NCBI GenBank assembly: GCA_964637875.1
Contig: CAZWXK010000007.1
Location: 9,644-73,643, forward strand
From: UBA5972 sp964637875
Lineage (GTDB): Bacteria; Pseudomonadota; Alphaproteobacteria; Rhodobacterales; Rhodobacteraceae
DNA length: 64,000 bases
Reading direction: 5' to 3'
A program made the translations under genes and the position numbers. Every line of letters starts with the position of its first letter. The first letter of the stretch is position 1. Shown one piece after another: positions 44,730 to 53,830 of the stretch. Under the pieces are notes generated by a model. The model was not told where the DNA came from and did no database searches. It saw nothing but the letters and a program-made list of their open reading frames with translations.

Positions 44730-45803
44730 ATGCCACATCGCTGGCTGATGGTGTCGGGCGACAAGCCCCTGAAGCGCGAGGAATTCACCCCCGCCGCGCC
44801 GGCCCCCGACGAGGTGGTGGTCGAGGTTGCGGGTTGCGGTGTCTGCCATACCGACCTCGGCTACTATTTCGACGGCGTGCGCACGAACCATGCGCTGCCG
44901 CTGACCCTGGGCCACGAAATCAGCGGTATCGTCACGCAGGCGGGCAGCGCCGCGCGGGACTGGCTGGGCAAGGCGGTCATCATTCCGGCGGTCATGCCCT
45001 GCGGGGAATGTGATCTGTGCCAACGTGGCAAGGGCACGATCTGCCGGGCACAGAAAATGCCGGGAAACGACATTCAGGGCGGCTTTGCCACCCACATCAC
45101 CGTGCCCGCGCGCGGGTTGTGCGCGGTCGATCCGGGGCGCCTGGCGGATGCCGGGCTTGAACTGGCCGATGTCTCGGTCGTGGCCGATGCCCTGACCACG
45201 CCTTATCAGGCGGCGGTGCAGGCGGGAATCCGACCCGGCGATCTGGTCGTGGTCAACGGCACGGGGGGCGTGGGCGGCTATGCGGTGCAGGTCGCGGCCG
45301 CGCTGGGGGCAACGGTCGTGGCCATCGACGTCGTCCCGGCCAAGCTGGAGGCTGTCGCACAATATGGCGCCAGCCTGACCCTGAATGCCCGCGAACATGA
45401 TCCGCGCGCCCTGAAGGGTGCGATCCGCGATTTCGCCCGCCAGCGCGGCCTGCGCCAGAGCGAGTGGATCATCATGGAATGTTCCGGCACCGCCGCGGGG
45501 CAGAAAACCGCATTCGGCCTGTTGAATCACGGGGCAACGCTGTGTGTCGTGGGGTTCACCATGGACAAGGTGGAAATCCGGTTGTCGAACCTGATGGCAT
45601 TCCACGCCCGGGCATTGGGAAACTGGGGTTGCCCGCCCGAACTGTATCCCGGGGCGCTGGATCTGGTGCTCGAGGGCAAGGTCCAACTGAAACCCTTTGT
45701 CGAACAACACCCGCTGGACAGCATCAACGACGTTTTCGATGCCGTACATCACGGCAAACTGACGCGGCGCGCCATCATGGTGCCGAACGGAGGAAAGCAA
45801 TGA
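44730..45803 (+). CDS. had: 6-Hydroxycyclohex-1-ene-1-carbonyl-CoA dehydrogenase
   Basis: A 357-residue zinc-dependent medium-chain dehydrogenase. Catalytic zinc region GCGVCHTDLGYYFDG and LTLGHEISG, structural zinc site CGECDLCQRGKGTIC, and NAD site NGTGGVGGYAVQVAAALG are present. In the Thauera/Azoarcus benzoyl-CoA pathway it oxidises the 6-hydroxy intermediate to 6-oxocyclohex-1-ene-1-carbonyl-CoA. ATG at 44730 follows CGGGAGAG. It is the first gene of a run in which every junction through bcrD is an ATGA overlap. The assignment rests strongly on oah and dch next to it. Confidence 0.92.
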   Translation: MPHRWLMVSGDKPLKREEFTPAAPAPDEVVVEVAGCGVCHTDLGYYFDGVRTNHALPLTLGHEISGIVTQAGSAARDWLGKAVIIPAVMPCGECDLCQRGKGTICRAQKMPGNDIQGGFATHITVPARGLCAVDPGRLADAGLELADVSVVADALTTPYQAAVQAGIRPGDLVVVNGTGGVGGYAVQVAAALGATVVAIDVVPAKLEAVAQYGASLTLNAREHDPRALKGAIRDFARQRGLRQSEWIIMECSGTAAGQKTAFGLLNHGATLCVVGFTMDKVEIRLSNLMAFHARALGNWGCPPELYPGALDLVLEGKVQLKPFVEQHPLDSINDVFDAVHHGKLTRRAIMVPNGGKQ

Positions 45804-46930
45804 GCGACGATTTCGAATTTCTGCCCCATGACCTCGTTTCGCAAGAGGTGATCGACGGCCTGACCGATCAGGTCCTGTTCGAGAAGCGCCCCGTGAAAAA
45901 CCCCGATGGCAGCATTGCCGAGGGTCTGCATGCGGCCTGGATCACGTTGAACAACCCCAGCCAGTACAACTCGTATACCACGGCGATGGTCAAGAAGATC
46001 ATCCTGTGTTTTCGCGCCGCATCGAACATGCGCGACGTGGTTGCGGTGGTGTTCACGGGTGCTGGCGACAAGGCATTCTGCACCGGCGGCAATACCAGGG
46101 AATACGCCGAATACTATGCCGGCCGTCCACAGGAATACCGCCAGTACATGCGCCTGTTCAACGACATGGTCAGCGCCATCCTGGGTTGTGACAAGCCGGT
46201 GATCTGCCGGGTGAACGGCATGCGCATCGGCGGCGGGCAGGAGATCGGCATGGCCTGCGACTTTTCCGTGGCGCAGGATCTGGCCCGTTTCGGCCAGGCG
46301 GGGCCGAAACATGGATCGGCGGCAATCGGGGGATCCACCGATTTCCTGCCGGTGATGATCGGCGCCGAAATGGCGATGGTATCGGGCGTATTGTGCGAAC
46401 CTTTCAGCGCCCACAAGGCCCAGCGCCTGGGCCTGCTGACCGAGCTGGTCCCGGCCCTCAAGGTCGATGGGGAATTCATCCCCAACCCGCTGGTCGAGAC
46501 CGAAATGAAAACCGACGCCTGGGGCCGCATCCTGCATGGAGAACCCAGGACGGGCGACGCTCTGGCCGAAGGCAAGGCCCTTATGAAACGCGGCACCGTC
46601 GATCTGTCGCTGCTGGACGAGGCGGTCGATACCCTGTGCACCAAGCTGATGCTGACCTTCCCCGACTGCACCACCAAGTCGGTCGAAGAGCTGCGCAAAC
46701 CCAAGCTGAACGCCTGGAACATGAACAAGGAAAACAGCCGCGCCTGGCTGAGCCTCAACATGATGACCGAGGCCAACGCAGGTTTCCGCGCCTTCAACGA
46801 AGGCAACCGCGAGCTGGGCCGCGAGGTCGATTTCGTTCGCCTGCGGCGCGAACTGGCCCAGGGCGCGACCTGGACGCCGGAATTCATCGACAGCCTGATG
46901 CCCGGCGCCGACAAGGAGGCCGGCCAATGA
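45800..46930 (+). CDS. oah: 6-Oxocyclohex-1-ene-1-carbonyl-CoA hydrolase (ring opening)
   Basis: A 376-residue crotonase-superfamily protein, longer than common enoyl-CoA hydratases (about 260), as expected for Oah/BzdY. It shows FCTGGNTREYAEYYAGRPQEYRQYM and NGMRIGGGQEIGMACDFS (oxyanion hole regions). It adds water and opens the alicyclic ring to 3-hydroxypimelyl-CoA. Rhodopseudomonas BadI is a different, shorter enzyme, so the pathway here is the Thauera variant. It overlaps had and dch by ATGA at both ends. Confidence 0.93.
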   Translation: MSDDFEFLPHDLVSQEVIDGLTDQVLFEKRPVKNPDGSIAEGLHAAWITLNNPSQYNSYTTAMVKKIILCFRAASNMRDVVAVVFTGAGDKAFCTGGNTREYAEYYAGRPQEYRQYMRLFNDMVSAILGCDKPVICRVNGMRIGGGQEIGMACDFSVAQDLARFGQAGPKHGSAAIGGSTDFLPVMIGAEMAMVSGVLCEPFSAHKAQRLGLLTELVPALKVDGEFIPNPLVETEMKTDAWGRILHGEPRTGDALAEGKALMKRGTVDLSLLDEAVDTLCTKLMLTFPDCTTKSVEELRKPKLNAWNMNKENSRAWLSLNMMTEANAGFRAFNEGNRELGREVDFVRLRRELAQGATWTPEFIDSLMPGADKEAGQ

Positions 46931-47694
46931 GCCGACCGCTTGGCATATCGGTCGAGCGCGACGGGGCGCTGCTGCACCTGACGCTGGCGCGCCCCAAGGC
47001 GAACATCATCGACGCCGGAATGATCGCTGCGCTCGACCAGGCGCTGGCGCGCCATCTGGACCACCGCGACCTCAAGGCGGTGCTGCTGGATGCCGATGGA
47101 CCCCATTTCAGCTTTGGCGCCAGCGTCGAGGAACATCTGCCCGAAAGCTGTGCCGAAATGCTCAGGGGGCTGCATGCATTGATCCTGCGCATGATCGACG
47201 CCCCGGTGCCGGTGCTGGTGGCCATCCACGGCCAGTGCCTGGGCGGCGGGCTGGAGGTCGCCTGTGCGGGCTCGATGCTGTTTGCGTCTCCCGATGCCAA
47301 TCTCGGCCAGCCGGAAATGCAGCTGGGCGTCTTTGCGCCGGCTGCCTCGTGCCTGCTGCCCGAACGCATCGGCCAGCCCCGCGCCGAGGAAATGCTTTAT
47401 TCCGGTGCTGCGATCGACGGCAGGCGGGCGTGTGAAATCGGCCTTGTCGATCACCTTGCCGACGACCCGACGCAAGCTGCGCTGGAATGGTTCGACGCGC
47501 AGCTTGCGCCGAAATCCGCCTCGTCCCTGCGTATGGCGGTGGCGGCGGCGCGCATGGAATTTGCCGCCCGCATCCGGGCAAGGCTGGAAAGGGTCGAAAA
47601 ACTCTATCTCGAAGAACTGATGCAAACCCGCGACGCGGTCGAGGGCCTGAACGCCTTCATCGCCAAGCGCCCTGCGAAATGGGAGAACCGATGA
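46927..47694 (+). CDS. dch: Cyclohexa-1,5-diene-1-carbonyl-CoA hydratase
   Basis: A 255-residue crotonase-fold protein with HFSFGASVEEHLPES and GQCLGGGLEVACAGSMLFAS. It hydrates the cyclic dienoyl-CoA made by benzoyl-CoA reductase to 6-hydroxycyclohex-1-ene-1-carbonyl-CoA. Its place between oah and bcrC and its ATGA junctions at both ends fix the assignment. The gene order had-oah-dch-bcr matches the functional order in reverse (reductase, hydratase, dehydrogenase, hydrolase). Confidence 0.92.
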   Translation: MSRPLGISVERDGALLHLTLARPKANIIDAGMIAALDQALARHLDHRDLKAVLLDADGPHFSFGASVEEHLPESCAEMLRGLHALILRMIDAPVPVLVAIHGQCLGGGLEVACAGSMLFASPDANLGQPEMQLGVFAPAASCLLPERIGQPRAEEMLYSGAAIDGRRACEIGLVDHLADDPTQAALEWFDAQLAPKSASSLRMAVAAARMEFAARIRARLERVEKLYLEELMQTRDAVEGLNAFIAKRPAKWENR

Positions 47695-48866
47695 CCAGTC
47701 CGACAACAGAAGAGATCGTTGCCCGTTGCGAGGCCCTGTTCGACGATCTGACATTCAGCCACGCACGCGATTGGAAAGCCGCACAAGAGGGGCGCAAGGT
47801 GATCGGCCATCTGCCGATCTATGTCCCGCGCGAACTGATCCACGCCGCCGGCATGCTGCCGCTGGGAATCATGGGGGGCGGCGACAATCTCGAGGTCATT
47901 CACGGCGACGCCTATTATCAAAGCTATATCTGCCGCATCCCGCGCTCGACCATCGAGCTGGGCCTGTCGGGGCGGCTGGATTTCGTCTCGGGCATGCTGT
48001 TCCCGTCGATCTGCGACGTGATCCGCAACCTTTCAGGCATGTGGAAAACCCTGTTTCCCGATGTCTATGTCAAGTATTTCGACACGCCGCAAACCTATGT
48101 CGATGAGGTCGGCGGACAGTTCTATATCGGCGAGATGCGCGAGCTTCTTCACGATCTGGAACAGATCGGCGGCCGCAGGATCACCGACGACGACATCCGT
48201 GCCTCGATCGAGGTCTATAACGAAAACCGCCGCCTGATCGGCGACCTCTATCGCCTGCGCGCGGCCAAACCCTGGCAGGCGCCGGCATCGGAATCCTATC
48301 TGGTAATGCGGGCCGGCCTGCTGGTTCCGGTCGAGGAACACAACCAGATCCTGCGCGACTATGTTGCCGCGGCCGAGGCCACGCCACGCCCCGTCAAGGA
48401 CAATGCCCGCGTGGTGCTGACCGGCATGTTCTGCGAACAGCCGCCGCTGAACCTCATCAAGTCGCTCGAACTGGCCGGCTGCTATGTGGTCGATGACGAC
48501 TTCATCCTGGTGGCCCGCTGGCTGATGAGCGATGTCCCGACCGAGGGCGATCCGGTCGAGAACCTGTCCAGGGCGTTTCTCCACAATTCGATGGAAACAG
48601 CCGCAAAATACGAACCCGTCCTTGCAGACAAGGGCAAGTTCCTGGTGCGCGCCGTGCGCGAAAGTGGCGCCGAGGGGGTGATCTTTGCCTCGACCAGCTT
48701 CTGCGACCCGGCCCTGCTGGACCGCCCGATGCTGCAGAACGTGCTGAAAGAGGCAGGCATTCCCCACATCGCATTCAAATACGCCGAAAACTCGGGCCAG
48801 ATGCAGCCGATCCGCGAACAGGCCGGAACCTTTGTCGACTCGATCAAGCTATGGAGCGCCGCATGA
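47691..48866 (+). CDS. bcrC: Benzoyl-CoA reductase subunit C
   Basis: A 391-residue member of the HgdB/BcrB/BcrC family. With BcrB it forms the substrate-binding and ring-reducing module that holds [4Fe-4S] clusters; candidate ligand cysteines are in YICRIPRS, SICDVIRN, MFCEQPP and SFCDPALLDRP. The enzyme reduces benzoyl-CoA to cyclohexa-1,5-diene-1-carbonyl-CoA with two ferredoxin electrons and two ATP. Length (about 44 kDa) fits the Thauera enzyme. It overlaps dch and bcrB by ATGA. It is very oxygen sensitive in known cases. Confidence 0.95.
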   Translation: MTSPTTEEIVARCEALFDDLTFSHARDWKAAQEGRKVIGHLPIYVPRELIHAAGMLPLGIMGGGDNLEVIHGDAYYQSYICRIPRSTIELGLSGRLDFVSGMLFPSICDVIRNLSGMWKTLFPDVYVKYFDTPQTYVDEVGGQFYIGEMRELLHDLEQIGGRRITDDDIRASIEVYNENRRLIGDLYRLRAAKPWQAPASESYLVMRAGLLVPVEEHNQILRDYVAAAEATPRPVKDNARVVLTGMFCEQPPLNLIKSLELAGCYVVDDDFILVARWLMSDVPTEGDPVENLSRAFLHNSMETAAKYEPVLADKGKFLVRAVRESGAEGVIFASTSFCDPALLDRPMLQNVLKEAGIPHIAFKYAENSGQMQPIREQAGTFVDSIKLWSAA

Positions 48867-50170
48867 GACCTGCAACCACGAAACCCGCCAAGCAGGAGGT
48901 GATCAAGGACGCCTCCATGCTGAAGCAGAAGGAAATGATCAACGCCCATTACGAGCGCCTCACCAACGCGCCCGAAACCGGCGAAAAGGTGGCCTCGACA
49001 TTCGTGCCGGGCAATCTGAACGAGCTGCTGATGTGCTTTGACCTGGTCAACAACCTGCCCGAGGTCAATGCCATCCAGAACGGCCTGCGCCGCAAGTCGG
49101 GCGCCTATATCATGGAGGCCGAGCGCGCCGGTCATTCCGAGGATGTCTGTACCTATGTGAAATCCGACATCGGCATGATGCTCAAGGGCAATATCGGCCC
49201 CAATGGCAAGCCGCTGCCCAAACCCGACGTGCTGTTGCTCAGCTATACGGGCTGTTTCACCTTCCTCAAATGGTTCGAGCTGCTGCGCGAACAGTACAAA
49301 TGCCCGACCATATTCCTGCAGACCCCGTACATGGCCGACGGCAAGATCACGCCCAACATGATCCAGTACATGGTCAAGCAGCTGAAGGAGGACGTGATCC
49401 CGACGCTGGAGCAGGTCAGCGGCGTCAAGTTCGATATCGATCGCCTGCGCGAATACCTCAGGAAATCGGCCAGGGCCGAGGACGATCTTGTTGCCGTGCT
49501 GCAAAGCGCCAAGAACAAGCCCAGCCCGATCGACGCCTATTTCGGCGGGATCTATTACATCGGCCCGATCTTTGGCGCCTTCCGCGGCACCGATGACGCC
49601 ATCGACTATTACCGCTTCCTGCGGGAAGAGGTCGAGGAGCGGATGAAAAAGGGCCTCGGCCCCGTCACCCCCGACGGTACCATGAAAGATGAAAAATACC
49701 GCCTGGTCGTCGAGGGGCCGCCCAATTACACCAATTTCCGCCAGTTCTGGAAGATGTTCTATGACGAAGGCGCGACCGTGGTGGCCTCCAGCTATACCAA
49801 GGTGGGCGGCACCTATGATTTCGGCTTCCGCCACGACCCCGACAAACCGCTGGAATCACTGGCCGAATATTGTCTCAATGTTTACACCAACCGATCGCTG
49901 CCGATGCGCATCGACATGCTGGTGAACTACATCAACGAATACGAGGCCGACGGGCTGCTGATCAACTCGATCAAGTCGTGCAACAGCTTTTCAGCCGGGC
50001 AATTGCTGATCATGCGCGAGGTCGAGAAACGTACCGGCAAGCCCGCCGCATTCATCGAAAGCGACCTGGTGGACCCGCGCTATTTCTCGGCCGCCAATAT
50101 CAAGAACCGGCTGGAAAGCTATTTCCAGATGGTCGAACAGAAACGCAGTGGAAGGGGGCAAGCGGCATGA
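48863..50170 (+). CDS. bcrB: Benzoyl-CoA reductase subunit B
   Basis: A 435-residue HgdB/BcrB family protein, partner of BcrC. Cysteines in LLMCFDLVNN, SEDVCTYVKSDIG and SYTGCFTFLKWFE are candidate cluster ligands. The start at 48863 (MRPATTKP) overlaps the bcrC stop by ATGA and was chosen over an ATG four codons earlier (48851). bcrA follows with the same overlap. Size (about 48 kDa) matches Thauera BcrB. Confidence 0.95.
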   Translation: MRPATTKPAKQEVIKDASMLKQKEMINAHYERLTNAPETGEKVASTFVPGNLNELLMCFDLVNNLPEVNAIQNGLRRKSGAYIMEAERAGHSEDVCTYVKSDIGMMLKGNIGPNGKPLPKPDVLLLSYTGCFTFLKWFELLREQYKCPTIFLQTPYMADGKITPNMIQYMVKQLKEDVIPTLEQVSGVKFDIDRLREYLRKSARAEDDLVAVLQSAKNKPSPIDAYFGGIYYIGPIFGAFRGTDDAIDYYRFLREEVEERMKKGLGPVTPDGTMKDEKYRLVVEGPPNYTNFRQFWKMFYDEGATVVASSYTKVGGTYDFGFRHDPDKPLESLAEYCLNVYTNRSLPMRIDMLVNYINEYEADGLLINSIKSCNSFSAGQLLIMREVEKRTGKPAAFIESDLVDPRYFSAANIKNRLESYFQMVEQKRSGRGQAA

Positions 50171-51492
50171 AGACCTTTGTTGGCATCGATCTGGGATCGA
50201 CCACCACCAAGGCTGTCCTGCTGGACGAAGCGGGCGATATCCTGGGACGTGGCATCACCAACTCGCGCTCGAACTATGAAACCGCCTGTCGGGTGGCCCA
50301 GCAGGAAGCGGCGGTAGATGCCCGTTTCACCCTGTTCAGGCGCGAATTCGGCGCCGAGGACGGCACCAGAAAGGAGGTCGAGGATTTTCTCTCCTCGCTG
50401 GAACGTGCCTTTCGGCTGGAACAGTTCCTCGAACAGCTCGACGATCTCGAGGAGACCTGCCTGACACAGATACATGGCGCGCGCTTTACCCATGACGCGG
50501 AAGGGGTGAAAAAGGCCCTGTCCGAAATCTTTGCACGGCTGCGTACGGAATCCCCGGCCATGTTCGCGCCGGGTGCGGCACGCAAGTCGGATTTCTTCCG
50601 CGACATTGCGGGCTCGCGCTATCTGGCCCTGTCCGAAGAGGTCGCCCGCGACATGGGGCTGCCCTATGACCTGCTGCTGAACGTCTATGACAAGTCGATC
50701 ATCGCGGTCGAGAACCGCCCGCCCAAGGGTACGCTCTCGGACAAGTTCAAGAGCGCGCTCAAACGCGTCACCGCCGAAGGCGCGGCACTGTCTGGCGACA
50801 TGCTGGCACCGGTCGAAAAGGCGCTCGACATCGAGCTCGAGGAAACCTGGCTGGTCGGCACCGGCTATGGCCGCGTGACCCTGCCCTTTTCCAAGGAACA
50901 TATCCGCAGCGAAATCCTGTGCCACGGGCTGGGCGCGCACATGATGTATCCCAATACCCGCACGGTGCTGGACATCGGCGGCCAGGATACCAAGGGCATC
51001 CAGGTCGATGAAAACGGTATCGTCGAGAATTTCCAGATGAACGACCGTTGCGCCGCCGGCTGCGGGCGCTATCTGGGCTATATCGCCGACGAGATGAACA
51101 TGGGCCTGCATGAACTGGGCCCCATGGCCATGAAATCGGAAAAGCCCGCCCGGATCAACTCGACCTGCACGGTATTCGCCGGCGCCGAGCTGCGCGACCG
51201 GCTGGCCCTGGGAGAAAAGCGCGAGGACATCCTTGCCGGATTGCACCGGGCGATCATCCTGCGGGCAATCTCGATCCTCTCGCGTTCAGGCGGGGTCAAG
51301 GACGAGTTCACCTTTACCGGCGGGGTGGCCAAGAACGAGGCCGCCGTACGCGAGCTGAAAAAGCTGGTGCATGAAAACTATGGCGAGGTGAAGATCAACA
51401 TCGACCCGGACTCGATCTATACCGGCTCGTTGGGTGCCGCCGAATTCGCCCGCCGCGCCGCCGAGGGAAACATGGAAGGAGTTGAGGCATGA
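50167..51492 (+). CDS. bcrA: Benzoyl-CoA reductase subunit A (ATPase/activator module)
   Basis: A 441-residue ASKHA-fold ATPase. It opens GIDLGSTTTKAVLLD (phosphate 1 loop), has VLDIGGQDTKGIQ (phosphate 2) and a cysteine pair NDRCAAGCGRYLG (Cys295, Cys299) that should help hold the [4Fe-4S] cluster shared with BcrD. ATP hydrolysis here drives electron transfer to the BC module. It is longer than BcrD because of an insert of about 150 residues in the first half, as in other BcrA proteins. ATGA overlaps with bcrB and bcrD. Confidence 0.95.
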   Translation: MKTFVGIDLGSTTTKAVLLDEAGDILGRGITNSRSNYETACRVAQQEAAVDARFTLFRREFGAEDGTRKEVEDFLSSLERAFRLEQFLEQLDDLEETCLTQIHGARFTHDAEGVKKALSEIFARLRTESPAMFAPGAARKSDFFRDIAGSRYLALSEEVARDMGLPYDLLLNVYDKSIIAVENRPPKGTLSDKFKSALKRVTAEGAALSGDMLAPVEKALDIELEETWLVGTGYGRVTLPFSKEHIRSEILCHGLGAHMMYPNTRTVLDIGGQDTKGIQVDENGIVENFQMNDRCAAGCGRYLGYIADEMNMGLHELGPMAMKSEKPARINSTCTVFAGAELRDRLALGEKREDILAGLHRAIILRAISILSRSGGVKDEFTFTGGVAKNEAAVRELKKLVHENYGEVKINIDPDSIYTGSLGAAEFARRAAEGNMEGVEA

Positions 51493-52334
51493 CATTGTCA
51501 GCGGGAATTGACGTGGGAACAGGGGCCGTCAAGGTGGCGATATTCCGGGTCGAGGATGGCAAGGAAGAATGGCTTGCGCGCGCGACCCTGCGCATCCGTC
51601 AGCGCGACCCGATGCAGCTGGCCCGCGAGGCGTTTGACGACTGCCTCGAACAGGCCGGACTGAAGGAAGGCGACCTCGACTATGTTGCGACCACCGGCGA
51701 GGGCGAGGCAATTCCCTTTCACACCGGGCATTTCTATTCGATGACCAGCCACGCCCGCGGCGCGCGTTTCCTGAACGCCGACACGGTGGCCGTACTCGAC
51801 TGCGGCGCGCTGCACGGACGGGCAATCATCACCGATGACCAGGGCAAGGTCATCAATTACAAGATGACCAGCCAGTGCGCGTCGGGCTCGGGGCAGTTTC
51901 TGGAGAACATCGCCCGCTATCTGGGCATCGCCCAGGACGAGATCGGCACCCTCAGCCAGCAGGCCGACGACCCCGAGGAAGTGTCGTCCATCTGTGCCGT
52001 CCTGGCCGAAACCGACGTCATCAACATGGTCAGCCGCGGCATCACGACGCCCAATATCCTGAAGGGGATTCACCTGTCCATGGCCAACCGCCTTGCACGG
52101 CTGCTGAAATCCATCGGCGTTCGCAGCGATGTCATCATGATGACCGGCGGGCTTGCCACCGACGAGGGGCTGTGCGCGGCACTGCGCGAGCAACTGGCCA
52201 AGATGAAGGGAATGGAGGCCACCGTGGCCAACCACCCCGATTCGATTTATGCCGGAGCAATCGGCGCCGCGCTGTGGGGCGCCTTCAGGGCCGACAAGCT
52301 GGCGGCCCAGGGGCAGCTTCTGAAAGCATCCTGA
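51489..52334 (+). CDS. bcrD: Benzoyl-CoA reductase subunit D (ATPase/activator module)
   Basis: A 281-residue BcrAD/BadFG family ASKHA ATPase. Motifs: GIDVGTGAVKVAIF, VLDCGALHGRAI, SQCASGSGQFLENIARYLG (Cys130) and SSICAVLAETDVI (Cys169), the latter two cysteines being expected ligands of the cluster at the interface with BcrA. It is the last gene in the ATGA-coupled run; the ferredoxin gene follows after 26 bases. Confidence 0.95.
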   Translation: MTLSAGIDVGTGAVKVAIFRVEDGKEEWLARATLRIRQRDPMQLAREAFDDCLEQAGLKEGDLDYVATTGEGEAIPFHTGHFYSMTSHARGARFLNADTVAVLDCGALHGRAIITDDQGKVINYKMTSQCASGSGQFLENIARYLGIAQDEIGTLSQQADDPEEVSSICAVLAETDVINMVSRGITTPNILKGIHLSMANRLARLLKSIGVRSDVIMMTGGLATDEGLCAALREQLAKMKGMEATVANHPDSIYAGAIGAALWGAFRADKLAAQGQLLKAS

Positions 52335-52360
52335 GACACGAGAAAGAGGAGAGTGGAAAC

Positions 52361-52606
52361 ATGGCATTGATGATCATCGAGGGCTGCACCGCCTGCGACG
52401 CCTGCGAACCCGTATGCCCGAACGAGGCAATCACCGCGGGCGATCCCATCTATATCATCGACCCGATGAAATGCACCGAATGCGTCGGCGAAGAGGACGA
52501 GCCCCAGTGCCGCCTTGTCTGCCCCGAGGAATGCATCGTCGAAAATCCCGACTGGGTGGAAAGCGAAGACGAGCTGCAAGCGAAATACGAGGCCCTTCAT
52601 TCCTGA
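52361..52606 (+). CDS. fdx: 2[4Fe-4S] ferredoxin, electron donor to benzoyl-CoA reductase
   Basis: An 81-residue ferredoxin with the first cluster motif CTACDACEPVCP and the second CTECVGEEDEPQCRLVCP. In the second motif the usual CxxCxxC is expanded by six residues, and a C-terminal helix rich in Glu follows; this is the Allochromatium/Thauera type known for unusually negative potentials. It should carry electrons from KorAB to BcrABCD. ATG at 52361 follows AGAAAGAGGAGAG. Confidence 0.93.
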   Translation: MALMIIEGCTACDACEPVCPNEAITAGDPIYIIDPMKCTECVGEEDEPQCRLVCPEECIVENPDWVESEDELQAKYEALHS

Positions 52607-52716
52607 GCGCCGCATATCCCTGCCCCCGCTCTTTCCCCGCTCTTTCGCGGCGATGCCGTCAGCGGGGCAGTCAGCAGGCCGACCGTCCACGCCATGGCTG
52701 ACGTGGATGTCACTGT

Positions 52717-52749
52717 CCCGCCGGATGATGGCAACCCATCGCCGGCGGG
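52717..52749. terminator. Hairpin downstream of the bcr operon
   Basis: CCCGCCGG (52717-52724) pairs with CCGGCGGG (52742-52749), and inside GATGG pairs with CCATC around a CAAC loop. It lies in the 193-base gap between fdx and the convergent GNAT gene. There is no T-run. Confidence 0.55.
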
Positions 52750-52799
52750 GCATCTCGTCTGCGGCAGAACCACGAGCAGAACCGTGTTCGGATCGGCCG

Positions 52800-53810
52800 T
52801 CAGAGCGCCTGCAGATCGCTGATCAGGGAAAGGCGCTGGGTGGGTTGGAACCCCGCATGTCCCAGAAAGGCGATCACCTCGACATCGTTCCAGGCAACTT
52901 CGCTGCGCAGGCTGTCCACCCGCAGGACACCCAGATTCGAGACCAGGCGCGCCAGCAGGGCATGACCGACCCCCTGTCCCTTGTAGCCGGGATCGACACC
53001 GATCGTATCCATCACCGCCTCGCTGACCATGTGGCCGAAAGCGCCGAAATCGACCCGTGCCATGATGTAGCCGACGACGAAACCTTCCATCTCGGCCACC
53101 AGTGATACGCGGATACCGGATTCGACGGTTACTTCGCGCAGCTTGCGTTCGAAATAGGCGCGCCGGTCGGATCCCGACAGGCGCCGGTCGATACGGATGA
53201 TGGCGTCGAGATCCGCAGCCTCCATCGAGCGCACCGGAATCCGGTCGGATGACAGGGCACCGGGCTCGTCACCGTCAGGCGTGCTGAAATCGATCTCGAT
53301 CCCGTCTTGCAGGTCGTCATCGGGGGTATCCTGCGGCAGGGGATCGGCCATCGAGCGCCCCAGGATCATCCGAGGCGCCAGACGGAAACCCGCACTGCCG
53401 AAAAATCCCAGCAGGTGCCGATCGGACCAGTCAACCTGCGTTTCCAGCGCGATCGCGCCCTTGTGCCGCAGGATGTCGCGCACCGCTGCCAGCAGATCGC
53501 CCCCGGCACCGCGGTTCTGGTGCCCCAGGGCAACCCCGATCACGTCAAGCAATCCGCGCCGCCCGGGCTGGCCGAATTCGCCCTCGATCAGCGATGCCAG
53601 GGCAAAGGCGATCAGGCGCCCGCCATCATGCAGGCCGACATAAACATAGTCGCCCGGTTCATCCAGCGCGGCCTTGAGGCGCTTGTCGAAAAACCCGCGG
53701 CGCGATTGCCCGGTATTGGCGCTGTCCAGCGCAACCACGGCCTCGAAATCATCGGGTCCCAACGGGCGGATGACGCCGTTCCTGCATCGGATGTCGCGTG
53801 CCATTTGCAT
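52800..53810 (-). CDS. Tandem-domain GNAT acetyltransferase
   Basis: A 336-residue protein made of two GNAT domains (about residues 10-155 and 185-330). Each has the acetyl-CoA loop: VIGVALGHQNRGAGGDLLAAV in the first and TIGVDPGYKGQGVGHALLARL in the second. Both halves also share a matching D...F(D/E)KRL and LGFFGSAGF / IAFLGHAGF pattern, so the gene arose by internal duplication. ATG at 53810 follows GGGAGA. It is the last gene of the minus-strand hcr-hemerythrin set. A role in modifying an aromatic-pathway CoA ligase by lysine acetylation is possible but unproven. Confidence 0.85.
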   Translation of the reverse strand: MQMARDIRCRNGVIRPLGPDDFEAVVALDSANTGQSRRGFFDKRLKAALDEPGDYVYVGLHDGGRLIAFALASLIEGEFGQPGRRGLLDVIGVALGHQNRGAGGDLLAAVRDILRHKGAIALETQVDWSDRHLLGFFGSAGFRLAPRMILGRSMADPLPQDTPDDDLQDGIEIDFSTPDGDEPGALSSDRIPVRSMEAADLDAIIRIDRRLSGSDRRAYFERKLREVTVESGIRVSLVAEMEGFVVGYIMARVDFGAFGHMVSEAVMDTIGVDPGYKGQGVGHALLARLVSNLGVLRVDSLRSEVAWNDVEVIAFLGHAGFQPTQRLSLISDLQAL

Positions 53811-53830
53811 GTATCTCCCTTTTGTGCGGC

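Noticed and set aside
48851..48862. Four extra N-terminal codons for bcrB starting at 48851
   Set aside because: The ATG at 48863 makes the same ATGA overlap seen at every other junction of the operon.
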